From Hydnum rufescens UP504 (lineage: Eukaryota > Basidiomycota > Agaricomycetes > Cantharellales > Hydnaceae), in assembly GCA_014904985.1 (NCBI GenBank), contig MU129153.1:1-64000 (forward strand): a stretch of 64,000 nt of DNA, read 5' to 3'. Made by a program: the position numbers and the translations under genes. Under the pieces are notes generated by a model. That model saw only the letters and a list, made by a program, of their open reading frames with translations. It was not told the origin of the DNA and ran no database searches. Each line of letters opens with the position of its first letter. The stretch's first letter is position 1. Below are positions 53,306 to 64,000 of this stretch, piece after piece.

Positions 53306-54990
53306 CATACCCACCATCACAGCCTTCTGAGGGTGATACCACAATTGGCATGCCCATTGTGTCATAGCATGGAAATAGTGAGACAGTGGATTTGAGTCGA
53401 TGCAGATATTCAGGCATGAGGTCCCATTTTTGAAGTGTCTATGCATCTGACACCCAATAATTGTAGAGAACTCCAACTCTCCAATGGTTAGGAATTGATC
53501 CATCAAGGTGGATATGAGAGCCAAGGGCATAGAAACTGTTTTTGCCAGCTGTTTTTCAGGTTTGCCAGTACCAGGGATGACTCATGCAACAGAGCAAGGC
53601 CATCACAACCAGTTGAGTCAAAATCATGGGCGATGCCTTAAATATTGGTCACCATTGGCAGCCACAAAGAGTCTCTACAGAGCATCATTAGTTCATTGGG
53701 TAAGTTCATTGCCCTGTTCAATTCTCATCAGGCTCATCCTCCACCCATCCAAATCACCCTTGGTCTCCTCCATCTGGCCAAGCTTGTCTGCTATAAACCC
53801 ATCTTTTGGTTGGATGGTGGCACAAAACCTCAACCCTCTCTTCCCACTCCCAGCATCTGCACTTCACTGAGGAAGATTGTTCTCAGTGAGATGACTTTAG
53901 GATCCAAAGATCCTGTAGCCCACAAACTCCTTTCTTCTATCTTTGTCCCTGTTCCTCTCAACTGAAGGTGGCATCGAGGCACACTAATGAATGGACTGCC
54001 AGGTTACTAATATCCAGATCACCACCAAAGCAAGGGGGCAGGCATGTGGATATTGGTTGCTGGGTCTTTCTCAAGGTGGAGGGGTTGATGGGTGCACTGA
54101 TATCATCATGGTGCGATTTGAATGCAACCAGCCAACATCTGCACATTGCATACTCTCGCCCATGAACAGGCATTTCATCATTGAGAGCCCTGGAACATCA
54201 CAGTAGTCTTCTCCACTGCATCATCAATGATTTTTCCATCTCCCCATCCACCATTGCATCAGAACTTGATACTGGATAAGGGCGATAAAAATTGACATGC
54301 ACAGACATCATCCAGTAAGCAAATTCATGTCCATGGTTCTTGAGGTATCTCATTTATTGTAGTGGCCATGCTCTTTCTTAGGCACAGCAAGGTGAAGGGT
54401 AGGGACAAGCTCAAGCATGTCCAGGCTCACAGCAAGTGTCAGATAGACTGGTGGATGCAAGGGAAGTACCCATCGCCCAGCTGTTGTGGGGGCTGGGCGG
54501 CAGGTGGCAGACACAAATATCAACATCACAAAGACTAGATTGAAGTTGTAAGCATAAACAAACAGGCATCAGCTATAAGTAATGGGGAGAGTGAGCACAC
54601 CTTCAATTTGATACACACACAACCTTCAGAGGCCAGTGATGACTGGAGTAGGAGGCACATCGCTATTATCAGTCCCTTTTTTGAGGTAGGGGTGTCTGTT
54701 AGCAACAACAATTTGCTTGCACTTCCACTCATGAAGGTCTGATGGAGAGCAGGAAGGACAGTTTGGTCCAAGCAAGTGGCTTGCACATGTTGCATTCTTG
54801 CATGCCTCACTCTTTGCTAGATATTGTGGTGCATTGGGACCAAATAGGGATCATAGTCCAGATTCATGGGGACCCATTGCTGCCAAAAATTGAAGAACCA
54901 GCATGGTGGAGACCTCATATTGTGGACGTACCTCATGTAGATACACTACAAATCCCCTGTACATTATAGGTCCTGAGGGGCCTTGACCAA
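53306..54990 (-). pseudogene. KDZ transposase, N-terminal and core region, heavily decayed
   Basis: Reading left, a cysteine-containing N-terminal part (about 54,990-54,540) is followed by PPCFGGDLDISNLAVHSLVC and LDATF (start of the catalytic domain, near 53,970). Then come an HHPTKRWVYS-like stretch, LALISTLMDQF, VGVLY and MHRHFKNGTSCL, and finally FHAMTQWACQLWYHPQKA (normally FHAYGHQW.CQL.YHPRK). Stops and frameshifts are frequent. The right-hand border is not defined. The downstream half of the gene could be the C-terminal exons at 48,190-49,490. Confidence 0.62.
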
Positions 54991-55009
54991 TAATTCAGGC
55001 CTTTGAAAT

Positions 55010-55464
55010 TGTGCTTGACTGGGACATTTACTGGATGCAGGATCGAATTTGAACATTTTTTACTCCACCAAGGGACTTACCACGTCGAGTTTTATCATTC
55101 TTTCATCGGACTCTTATCATATGGTGCCTACTTCCTCAAATGCTCTTGTCTCCTCTTCCCTCCATCATCACGTATAGGTTATTGTCATCCTTTCCATTAT
55201 GGCCTTTCTCTTATTATTATTGCCCTGCTCTATCAGCCTTGGCCAGCAGTATGGGCTGGGAGTCAACCAGTGGCAGCATTGCGCCCTTGTCAGCAACCTG
55301 TCATAATCCCTCGTTCCCACGTGAGTCCATGGAGTTTGCCAATCCAGACTCCCCCTCCTCCTCCTTTACCCCCAGTCCCTGAAAAACACATACGTCCAAT
55401 CTGTACTCATCCACATTCATTAACGGTCCTTTGAACTTTGGACACCTTTGGAGTACCCAGGCGT
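55010..55464 (+). mobile_element. truncated LTR fragment related to 51,902-52,744
   Basis: It shares TCTTATCATATGGTGCCTAC, CTCAAATGCTCTTGTCTCC and the CCAATCCAGACTCCCCCTCC block. It ends at GGAGTACCCAGGCG where the Gypsy-3 LTR begins, so Gypsy-3 inserted into it. Confidence 0.65.
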
Positions 55465-56825
55465 TGTTGGAGGGATAAAATCCATTATGTACATACCTTC
55501 ATCCGTTCCCAATTACCTCCTCAAAACGATCCATATTCCTTACATTTCTCTCGTATCCACACTCGTTATTCCATCTGGCTGTCAAATAACATGGTCCACA
55601 TCCCAGGATCCGTGGTCCTTTTTACTTTTCCTCCACCCTTATACTGAGACAATATATTTGTCCGTCTTGGCACTCAACAGGCCATCAAATTGTGTAACAT
55701 CCCAAGCCAGTTCAACCAGGCTATAGCAATCAACTTGCTTACTTTCGTCCATCTATTGTATCACCATCGGTGTATCAATTGCCTCAAGGGCGGTATTTGA
55801 CCTTGGTATTTACGTAACACGATTCCCACTTTGACCGCGGACTTGTCACATGTATGAATAGGGCTATTCCCAAATACTCTCAAGGAGTATTTCGCGAATA
55901 TCTCCACCATTTCGATCGGATCGACTCGGCAAGGACAGCGACCGAAAGCTACGATTAATACCGTCTAATGGTTACCACACACACGTTTATCGGATGAGAA
56001 CTGATCCTCCAGGTCGACTTTTTACCCTCATGTTCCACACTATTCTTCAGTATTTCGCGAATAACTCCATCAGTTTTGATCCGATTCGTTCAAACCGATC
56101 ACCCCGGAAAAGACGCTGAAAATCCGCATCGAACAGTTTACCAAGGGAAAAAACGAGCGTGATAAGAACTCGGATTCTGTTAATTTGTCTCCCCATGGGC
56201 TCATTTCACTTTTACCATCCGCTTTCTGGATTACTTAAAGGCAATTATGGTGCCGGCACCCTATTGTCTGATGGAGGGTACATCTAGGGCGACCAGTTCC
56301 ACCTTTCCCCAAGGGATTTTGTTCAGTAGGAGAGGAGGAATACCTTGGTTAAGCCATATTCCCCTATTCTGACTTGTTAATTGAATATCTCCTTCAGTTT
56401 TGAAGCTTTTGACTTGATTTCTTTTTCATCATTTTTGCCTTAATCCCACCTTTCCGCCGGTTACCATAGCATTTTTATGTGATGTATATTAAGTGCAGGA
56501 GATGCGAATTTCTATCGTCTTTCCCCCATCCCCAGTTGAAAAGCTAGTTGAACTGCTGCTGGTGTCAGGGTAAATTCCAAAACTCAACCCCCACTAATCA
56601 CACTTCTGATAGGCTCTCAAGAGGAGGACCTAGAGTGTGATTCTCTGATTTAACAACCCTTCATTTATTGTCTGGATAGGCTCCGTCTATACAGGACAAT
56701 TCTACCCGTCCAAAGACCTTCCTTCCCTCGGACCCTAACGTTCGGATTGCCCGTGATCCCCTTTCTTTGTCCTCGTTTCCATTTCGCGGACTGTAGCTGG
56801 TTTCTTCCCCAGTTTCCTGCTTACA
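55465..56825 (+). mobile_element. Gypsy-3 5' LTR
   Basis: Begins TGTTGGAGGGATAAAATC and ends TTCCTGCTTACA. The next bases AATCTGGTGGTCC contain a TGG suitable for a primer-binding site. Small indels relative to 27,882-29,241 are dense between about 55,500 and 56,250. Confidence 0.8.
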
Positions 56826-58150
56826 AATCTGGTGGTCCTTACAGGGGGTCACAACTCTCAATCCGTATCAACCCAATTCAATTCTTTAAGCCGTGGTCAC
56901 AAACATGTCAACTACTACGTTTCGCTCGCATGCCTGGACCACGTTCCAGGGACGCTCCGTGATTCAAAGGAAAAAGGATCTTATGCTTCCTCGCGGAATA
57001 TGAGTTCTGTGCTACCGCGGCCATCTCACCCTACCCAAACAATTCGTCAAATTACTCGTTACTGTGATACTAAATCCGAAAGGTTTATCGAGTCGTTAGA
57101 TGAATATTTAATGATGACTGGGATGCTTTCAAGTCCCGTTTACTGGACTACTACCCTTTGGAAGAAGAGAAGCCTTATTACAAGGTAGATCATTTACTCA
57201 AACTTGTCCGCAAGGACAGAAACTTTCTTCTATCGAGAAATTCGATAATTACATCCGTGAGTTCATGGTTATCGTGAGAGTGGCTTGAGGATCGCAAGGC
57301 TCTATCGCAAACTGATAAGTACGACTATTTCTGGAGGGGTGTCAAACCCGTGTCGTTTCACGAAGAAATTGGCAATGTACCAAGGAACTCCAAGCTCTGG
57401 ACGGATCTAACCAATCCTCCTCCCATGAACAGGCCACCCAGGCCATCAAGCTGCGTCTTAAACGAGACCTATACCACGTTCCGGATGATGATGGATTGAA
57501 TGAAGCCTTGGAAGACGACAAGTCGGCTGACACGACGGACTCGGACGACAATTCGGGTACGGACGATTCGGACGATGAGACTAGGAAGGTCAAAAGCAAG
57601 AAGCATCAGGCAAAGCTTGAAATCAAGCAGAAGAAAGAAGAAGGTACAACTAAACCTTTGGATAGTAAAGTCCAAGAGCCAGGGGATCCGATGAAGTCAA
57701 ACATCGACGATCTTGCGGAGAAAATAGGGCGCTTGACCATAGCTCTGGGCCAATTCGATCCCGATAAGGTTGCGTGTCGCCCAGGCAAATTTAACGTTTC
57801 GTCAATCAAGTGCTTTATGTGCGGAGAACAAGGACACTCACTTAGGGAATGCCCTGAAACAAAAGCCTTCATCATGAAAAAAGTTTTGAAGATTTCTAAT
57901 GAGGGTCGCCTCGTGCAGCTTGATGGCAGCGACCTGCCACGCGGTGACATTGATAACAGAGGAGTAGCCCGTATCCTGTGCGATCAGATTGTGAACACAT
58001 CGAATGTGGAAACAGAGCACTTACGAAGCTTGAGTTGTTGAATCAAGAGTTCGCCGTGTTTGGCGATTACGAGTATGAAGTCTTTCCGGCTGAAAGAAAG
58101 CAGGAGGAAGTCAAACCGAAGTGAAGTGAGCCGTATGTAAAAGACGATCC
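56826..58150 (+). pseudogene. Gypsy-3 gag with zinc knuckle
   Basis: A leader of 150-200 bp is followed by broken frames (RFIESLDEYLMMTGML near 57,080). From 57,496 the frame is open for 181 codons: an acidic stretch (SADTTDSDDNSGTDDSDDE), a basic stretch, a helix block (SNIDDLAEKIGRLTIALGQF), then the CX2CX4HX4C zinc knuckle CFMCGEQGHSLREC (near 57,810-57,850). It continues with VLKISNEGRLVQLDGSDLPR, the segment that follows the knuckle in many basidiomycete Gypsy polyproteins. The frame ends at 58,041 and coding-like sequence continues in another frame. Role: nucleocapsid. Confidence 0.75.
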
Positions 58151-59270
58151 TAAAGGAAAGAAAGCAGATCGCCCGAACAGGGCGTACGTTGAGTTGCCCC
58201 AACACCCGGTCAGACAAGTTCCACCTACCGATAACCCAAAGGTACCCACTATCTTGAAGAAAGAGACACGCACCGCCGAGCCCGCGCCAACTTTACTGAA
58301 TGAGGATATCGAAATGTGCGATGCGACCATGGATCAGCCTGCGAGTCGCAAGCACAAGGAAACGCTTGACAATAAGGGATCTCCAGTGGCAAAAGCAAAG
58401 TCTAAAACAAACCCTACATTGGAAGACGTAGTCGTGCGGTCTAAAACTGAGCATAGCAAGAAAAGGGCATCTCCTGTGTACCGTTTCACCAGCGAACTCC
58501 AGGAAAATGTTGATGTCGAGGCCTTGTACAAGTCCCTTATGGAGAAACAGGTTACTGTTAAATTGGGCGACGTTCTCGGATCCTCGTTAGAGCTATGCAA
58601 GAGGCTTCAGACAGCGACCAAAACGCAGTGCATTCCAATCAAGCCAGAGATTGCCGGGTCTCATAATGTCGAGGCCATAGTCAGCTCGCTAGAATGTACC
58701 GTTGAATCTAAAGACGTATTGCCGATTTCTTTTCCGCCTGAGCAATCTTTGGGTCTTCCCTCTAAGGATCTGGGCGATCTATCTGACAATCTGACACCTA
58801 CTGAGCCCACAGAATTCAAACCTGGTAAACTGCCTAAACGGCCGCTAATCAATCGCCCGCCTAAGAAACCACTAGATCGAGAAATCAATGTGGTTGCCTT
58901 TGAATCCGACGATTCAGAGGACAATTATACTTCAGACGATAGCGGGCTCAACACTGAAGACCAAGTGGAACAATACTACAGGCGACAACTCGAAAAAGAA
59001 CACAACCGCGTGTTCAATGTAAGAGACTTGGACTTTTCATTTCATCCCTCCTTCCTAGCGATGGTAATGGCAAAAATCCAAGGCACGATAATGGGACAGC
59101 CTTGTACCATGCTAATTGATAGCGGTAGTGAATTGAACATGATGGTCCAGTCAACACAAGTCAAACTGGAGCTACCTATGGATCTGTCCGGCAAGGACTG
59201 GATCCTTCGTGGAGTCTCGGGCCACCAGGTTAATCTTGTAGGCCTTTGTCAGGACGTTCCAATCCAGGTC
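58151..59270 (+). pseudogene. Gypsy-3 linker and aspartic protease, truncated
   Basis: An open frame from 58,194 runs through a proline/lysine-rich linker and acidic regions to GTIMGQPCTMLIDSGSELNM (near 59,080-59,140), the IDSGS catalytic motif of retropepsins. It continues DWILRGVSGHQVNLVGLC. The frame runs into the hairpin element at 59,271, which supplies an artificial end. RT and integrase of this element are not in the window. There is no stop before the insertion, so this part of Gypsy-3 is younger or better preserved than Gypsy-1. Confidence 0.82.
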
Positions 59271-62200
59271 CACCTTGGTCAGTCATCTAAGCCTACCTAG
59301 TTAGGTACCACTTTTGGGGCAGATAATGGTACCTAAGTAGGTCCCATCACTATTCCGGCTGAAATGGCCATTTTATGGTCTGCACCTTCTGGCTCAGAAT
59401 TGGCCGAAATGGCTGAAAATTGGCCAAAAATTGGCCGAAACTGGGACTTAGAGAGCATCTCAGACTTGCAGGACAGCGGGCCATGCGGGCTTATCGGGGA
59501 TAATCACCGGTATTTATTATTATATTCCCCCCTCTGGTGTTTCATTTATAGTTATTTATTTATTATCATTATCACTCACCCCAGGTGGGGGCTGTTTTCA
59601 TTTGGCAGTCTCATGTTTTTTTATCAACTTATGTATTTATTTATTTAAAAATTCAATTAAAAAAACATACCACACCCGCTAGGGCAGGTGTGGTACCATC
59701 TGTTGCTTCCTCGAGACTTTGAACGGGGGGTCGTCCGGTGTTCAGATGCAGGTTCAGGGGGCATGTTGCTGGGGTGTTGGGCAGCAAAATATTAAGTTAA
59801 AAAACAGACCTTTTGTACCACACCCCGCTGAGGGGGGCATGTGGTACTGGGCATTGCTGCCTTGGGGCTTGGATGGGGGCTCGCCTGGCTCGTCAGTGGC
59901 CATTTGGGCAGGCTTGGCTTGGCAGTTCACCATTGTGCGGGTCGTTTGGGGGTTGCAGCTGTCTGTTGTCTTCGTTTCGGGAGCTTCAAATTCAATCCTA
60001 GAATTGAATGATAACGAACATTAGTAAAAAAAATTCAAAGTGACGCTGAAGGGGCAGCTTGTGCTGCTCCTTTGGTGTCACTGTAGATGTAGAAAGTTTA
60101 AAAAAAAACCTTGTAGTACCACACACCCGCATTGGCAGGGGTGTGGTACTCGTTGTCCAGGGTCGCGTACCTTCGACTGCCAGTTTTCCATACAGTTCTC
60201 GGGTGGGTTGGGGGGGTTTTGGGCACATACTCATTTGGGGGAAGGAGATCTAGAATACAAAAATTTAGATCAGTACAAGTTAACATGACGCAAAAAGAGC
60301 TGCCTTCGCAGCTCTTTTTGCGCGTTGGGGGTGCGTTACATTACATACCTTGTATAGAACCACACACCCGCTACTGTGGGTGTGTGGTTCGTCTCTGTGT
60401 TTGGCGCGTCGTCGTTCACAGGGATGTTGTTGTTCTGGCGGGGCTTCGTGGGTCTTCATTTGCGGCGATACCTAGAATGACAATTATTAGTTAAAAATTA
60501 AAAGTGACGCAAAAAGAGCAGCTTTCGCTGCTCTTTTTGCACTGTTGGATACGGGAAAATCGCCTCCCTTAATAGTACCAGATGCCGCCGTGGCGGGTGT
60601 CTGGTTTGCATTGGTTTTTGTTCGGCGGGGTTTGGTGGTGCGTTCGTCAGGTTTTCTTTTGGCGTGGCTTCAGTTGGACTCTCGATTAGTAAGAAATTCA
60701 AGTGACGCAAAGGGAGCAGCTTGCGCTGCTCCTTTTGCGTCGTTGTACATATAGAAATAAAATAAAAAAAATAAAAGCCTTGTAGGACCACACCACTGAA
60801 GTGGGTGTGGTCCTTGGTTTGTACCGCGGTCGTGCGGTTCGTACTCGGTACGGGGCTTGGTCATCATGTTGGGGGTTTGAACCTCGCGGGTTTTGTTTGG
60901 CGGGTCCGTTGCCATTCTCATGTGTTTGCTTGGTGGGGTCGTGGGTTCAGACAACCTAAAATAACGTACAATACGTTAGTAAAAAGGAAAAAAGAAAAGC
61001 CACGCAAAAGGAGCAGCGTACACTGCTCCTCTTGCGTGGTTATATGCTACCTTAAATTACCCCACACCCGCTTCGGTGGGTGTGGTTCTGGACATCGTGT
61101 TCGGGGTCCCCTTTGCGGGCGTGTTATCGTTGTGGGGGGGCTTGCTTCGCGGGTCTTCGGTTTCATTTGTGACAATACTGTACCTAGAATAAAAAATCAT
61201 TAGTTAAAAAATTAAAAGTGATGCAAAAGAGCAGCTTTCGCCGTCTTTTTGCATCATCGGGGGAACATTACATACCGGCATAGAACCAACACCCGTACTG
61301 CGGGTGGGTGGTTCTCTTCGTGCTGCGTCATCGTTTGCAGGGGTATTTTTGTTCTGTCGAGGGGTTGTTTCGCGGCTCTGCTTCGTGACGATATTAGAAT
61401 AAAAAAATCATTAGTTAAAATAATTAAAAGCGACGCAAAAGAGCAGCTTTCGCTGCTCTTTTTGCGTCGTTGGGGGTACATATCAAGTATAGAACCACAC
61501 ACCCGCTACTGCAGGTGTGTGGTTCGTCTCTTCGTGTGGCGGTCTATCATTCGCGGATCCCGTTTGTGGGCGTGTTATCGTTCTGGGGGTTGCTTCGGGG
61601 GTTTCATTTGTGGCAATACCTATAATCAAATAATATTAGTTAAAAAACGTAAAGCGACGCAAAAACAGCAGCTTTCGCTGCTCTTTTTGCGCGGCTGCAT
61701 CTATTGGGGGGGAGGAGACTCACCTTACAGTACCACACCCGCCACAGCGGGGTGTGGTTCCTGAGCCCACTCATTGGGTGGCCTGTCGTTTGTTTTGGTT
61801 TTGACTGGAATAATAAAGGTACGTTAGTATAAAATTCATAGCAACGCAAAAAGAGTACTATGTGACTACTCTTGCGATATTGTATCTACTGAGACAAACA
61901 TGACCTTATGAACCACAACCCACACAGGGTGTGTGTCGTGTGTTGTAGGTCATCTGTCATGTCGGTGTGCTGTTGCGCTGCTGTTGCTGCTGTGCTGCTG
62001 TTTGCTGCTGCTGTTGCTGTTGCTGCTGCTGTGTGCTGCTGCTGTTGCTGTTGACTGCTGCTGCTGTGCGTTGTTGCTGTTGCTGTGTGTCGTGTCACAC
62101 ACAAAGTCGCATTTTCTGTTGCTGGGTGTGGCATGTGTAGTTGCGAATTCAACGCGCACATGCCGATACACTCAGAAGCCCCAAGCCTGCCGCTGCAAGC

Positions 62201-62690
62201 GCAACAATAGTAAAACATGTATTTTAAAAATAAATACTATATAATCGAATTTATTTGTCCAGGAAAACCCTAAGAAGGCGAATGTACATCGACGATCAGA
62301 GCCCATTAAGAATGAGACGCGAATTGCCAGAGTGGATTGGCATCTAACACATCCGATTGCGGGCCCAAATTCTACAATATAAGTAGTGTTATACTATACA
62401 CTCTACAATGGGCGATGATTATATCAACGATCTCCATTTTCAATTTCACGCCTTCCAATTCCCTAAATTAGGGAATTAGAAGGCGTGAAAACCATTGAAA
62501 AAACTGCGAACAATCGTCCGAGCATAATTAATCGCCCATTAGATGTAGAGTATAACACCTACTATACTCAAATTCTGGGCAACTGATGCACGTAGAAGTG
62601 AACACTCTCTAATACCTCTCATGCTTAATCTGAGCTCTGACTCATTACCATCTCTTCCGGTTCTCCTGGACCAAAATCTTCTCTACTATC
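59271..62690. mobile_element. hairpin element copy 2: left arm and centre, right arm missing
   Basis: Starts CACCTTGGTCAGTCATC exactly as copy 1 and follows it closely for the first ~1.9 kb. It has nine intron hairpins (near 60,046, 60,288, 60,508, 60,708, 61,003, 61,217, 61,436, 61,660 and 61,845), CCACACAC exon hairpins, and the CTG/TTG microsatellite (61,970-62,095). The central palindrome lies around 62,465. From about 61,200 small indels become frequent. It ends near 62,690, before any right-arm unit, without a terminal repeat. It interrupts Gypsy-3; flanking bases on the left are tccaggtc. Confidence 0.82.
61970..62095. repeat. CTG/TTG microsatellite in first exon of hairpin element copy 2
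   Basis: Runs of CTGCTGTTGCTG; equivalent positions are 15,685-15,720 in copy 1 and 31,026-31,110 (as GCAACA/GCAGCA) in copy 3, with different lengths. Confidence 0.85.
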
Positions 62691-62708
62691 TCCTTACCAA
62701 GACTCAAT

Positions 62709-63024
62709 AGGGGTGTTCACACTGGCAGAAGTTAAACTAAAAGTGAGACACAAGTGCCAGAGAAGTGGAGGGACTTTTGGCCTCAACTTCTGCTTCACTT
62801 TTACATGACTTTTGCTTTTTCCAAAGGGTGTTCACACAGAATAACAAAACTGGGATCAAAAGTGAGGTTGAAAATGTGACTTTTAGAATTTGCATGACCT
62901 CTAGAGCCATTTCACAGAATTGAGCAAAAGTGGCACTTTTGCTTCACTTTTGCCAAGCCTTTCCCACTTTTGCTTCACTTTCATTTTTCACTTTTACTCC
63001 ACTTTTGCCAGCATGAACACCCCT
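62709..63024. mobile_element. small MITE-like element, 316 bp
   Basis: Inverted ends AGGGGTGTTCACACTGGCA and (reversed) AGGGGTGTTCATGCTGGCA, flanked by aat on both sides (62,706-62,708 and 63,025-63,027). The interior is filled with CACTTTTGCTTCACTTTT-like repeats in both orientations. No coding capacity. The superfamily is uncertain: the ends look hAT-like but an 8-bp duplication is not seen. Confidence 0.65.
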
Positions 63025-63027
63025 AAT

Positions 63028-63390
63028 GGGCTGTTGTGCAGAAAGTGTACAACATCTTGGATGTAAGTTTAGGCCACCCATACCTCTCCAAGCTGTGAAT
63101 TGACCACCATCTCAATAGTACCCACACTCAGTCCAACACTTAATGGCAGGTGAGGTGGCCCCAATCCTCAGCAGAACTCTACCCACTTTCCAGTCCCTTC
63201 AAGATTGGTGGCAGGAACACATGATTTCAAATCCAGACATGTTGCCCTATGTATTCAAAGGAATGGCATGGCTAAACAAATACCATGAGAAGACATGGAA
63301 GACTGACACTTATGTGATCACAACAGCCCACTCAATTCTGCTCACCTTACCTCAACTTCTTTTATTTTTAACTTTTGTTGGCATGTGAAA
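63028..63390 (+). pseudogene. hAT transposase C-terminal fragment
   Basis: The frame around 63,122-63,330 gives PHSVQHLMAGEVAPILSRTL, PTFQSLQDWWQEHM, YVFKGMAWLNKYHEKTWKTD and TYVITT. This is the pattern of fungal hAT proteins just before the dimerisation domain (P-x-L-x-x-x-x-P-x-F, then GL-x-x-L-x-K-Y ... DAY-x-x-AM). A possible intron (GTAAGTTTAGG...CTCAATAG, about 63,064-63,118) precedes it. The fragment ends in unrelated hydrophobic codons and TGA at 63,386. Confidence 0.5.
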
Positions 63391-63680
63391 TAAAAAGTTG
63401 AGCCACTTTGGTGAGATGAACTTTTCATGTCTCACCTCAATGACTAATCTTCCAGCATCCAGCCCCCTGAAACTCTGAATAGATTTGCATTATGGATCCA
63501 GGTCCCATGATACTAGGGGCTGACAGATCAGTTGGAAGTGGAATACCCAATACTCATTTCTAGACCTCAACTTTTCTAGTTTTAGGCCTGGTAAATCTTA
63601 TAGCCATGCCAAGACTTGCAACAAATGTGATTTGTTGAGGTGAGGTGAGCAGAATTGAGCAGGGCTAATGGGTGAGTACC
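63391..63680. other. no gene recognised
   Basis: 290 bp without a usable frame or recognised repeat, between the hAT fragment and the LTR that starts at 63,681. Confidence 0.4.
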
Positions 63681-64000
63681 TGTCAGGACCAAATTGACAT
63701 TTGCTTCTGCCTGAGGACTTACCCATCAGAGTATCATTCTTCATTGACTCTATCATATGGTGCCTACTTCTTCAAATGCTCTTGTCTCCTCTCTCCCTCC
63801 ATTCAGTAAGGGGGTTATTGTCATCCTTGCCATTATTGGCATTTTTCTTATTATTATTGCCCTTGTTCTATCAGGCCTCGACCAGTGGGCTATGGGCTGG
63901 GTAGTCAACCAGTGGCAACATTGGCACCCTTGTCAGCACCTGTTGTTCCCTTGCTCCCCACATGAGTCCATGGAGTTGCCAATCCAGACTCCCCCTCCTC
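63681..64000 (+). mobile_element. start of a TGTCAGG LTR, runs off the window
   Basis: Begins TGTCAGGACCAAATTGACAT and follows the first ~320 bp of the solo LTR at 51,902. Whether it is solo or part of a full element cannot be told. Confidence 0.75.

Noticed and set aside
53508..53965. Plus-strand ORFs in the decayed KDZ region
   Set aside because: They are antisense to recognisable KDZ segments and have no motif of their own.
57342..58600. Several minus-strand ORFs in the Gypsy-3 gag-protease region
   Set aside because: Serine-rich shadows of the acidic plus-strand gag; the zinc knuckle and DSGS motif fix the plus strand as coding.

Overview
The window is a transposon graveyard from a fungal genome, most likely a mushroom-forming basidiomycete. 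The evidence is several KDZ-family transposase fragments, chromodomain Ty3/Gypsy retrotransposons, a Harbinger transposon with its usual fungal SANT/Myb partner gene, hAT fragments, and very short GT-AG introns with CTAAC/CTAAT-like branch points. I see no convincing host housekeeping gene, rRNA, tRNA or CRISPR array. One 25-N assembly gap lies at 51,424-51,448. Some stretches (41,109-47,146, about 61,200-62,690 and parts of 55,500-56,250) carry dense small indels relative to their sister copies and look like poorly polished long-read sequence.

The left half is a Russian-doll nest that can be read from target-site duplications. A minus-strand KDZ gene (about 640-4,495) is split by an LTR (1,369-2,598, TSD gactg), which is itself split by another solo LTR (1,571-2,118, TSD atatg). 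Its upstream end is cut by copy 3 of an unusual hairpin element (from 4,496). Copy 3 is split by a Harbinger transposon (5,861-30,391, TSD tta). The Harbinger is split by a Gypsy element, here Gypsy-1 (8,879-30,125, TSD cttgg). Gypsy-1 is split by a solo LTR (8,948-10,624), by copy 1 of the hairpin element (12,987-18,101, TSD aaatggag), by a 777-bp hAT-like element (21,963-22,739), and by further LTRs near 26,103 and 27,882. Copy 3 resumes at 30,392, is interrupted again by Gypsy-2 (31,827-47,654, TSD gtgaa), and fades out near 47,950.

The right part holds a KDZ C-terminal region (about 48,190-49,490), LTR pieces, a hAT transposase fragment, an hAT-like element split by a solo LTR (51,902-52,744, TSD aggtc), a decayed KDZ core (about 53,306-54,990), and the 5' portion of Gypsy-3 (LTR 55,465-56,825, gag with zinc knuckle, protease). 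Gypsy-3 is cut by copy 2 of the hairpin element (59,271-about 62,690). A small MITE, another hAT fragment and the start of one more LTR close the window.

The most striking object is the hairpin element. The intact copy is 5,115 bp, has CA-starting terminal inverted repeats and an 8-bp TSD, and encodes no recognisable protein. A near-perfect palindrome of about 640 bp sits in its interior. From it two diverging series of exon-intron units run outward, at least nine on the minus strand and four on the plus strand. Most introns have a GT donor, a central perfect hairpin (GCAAAAAGAGCAGC and its complement), a CTAAC/CTAAT/CTGAC-type branch point and a TAG acceptor. Most exons end in a second hairpin (CCACACACCCGC and its complement) a few bases before the donor. 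About 30 copies of the intronic hairpin occur in the window, with compensatory stem changes. I know of no described element with this architecture; it could be a non-autonomous hAT-type element carrying a divergent, spliced, probably non-coding hairpin RNA array.
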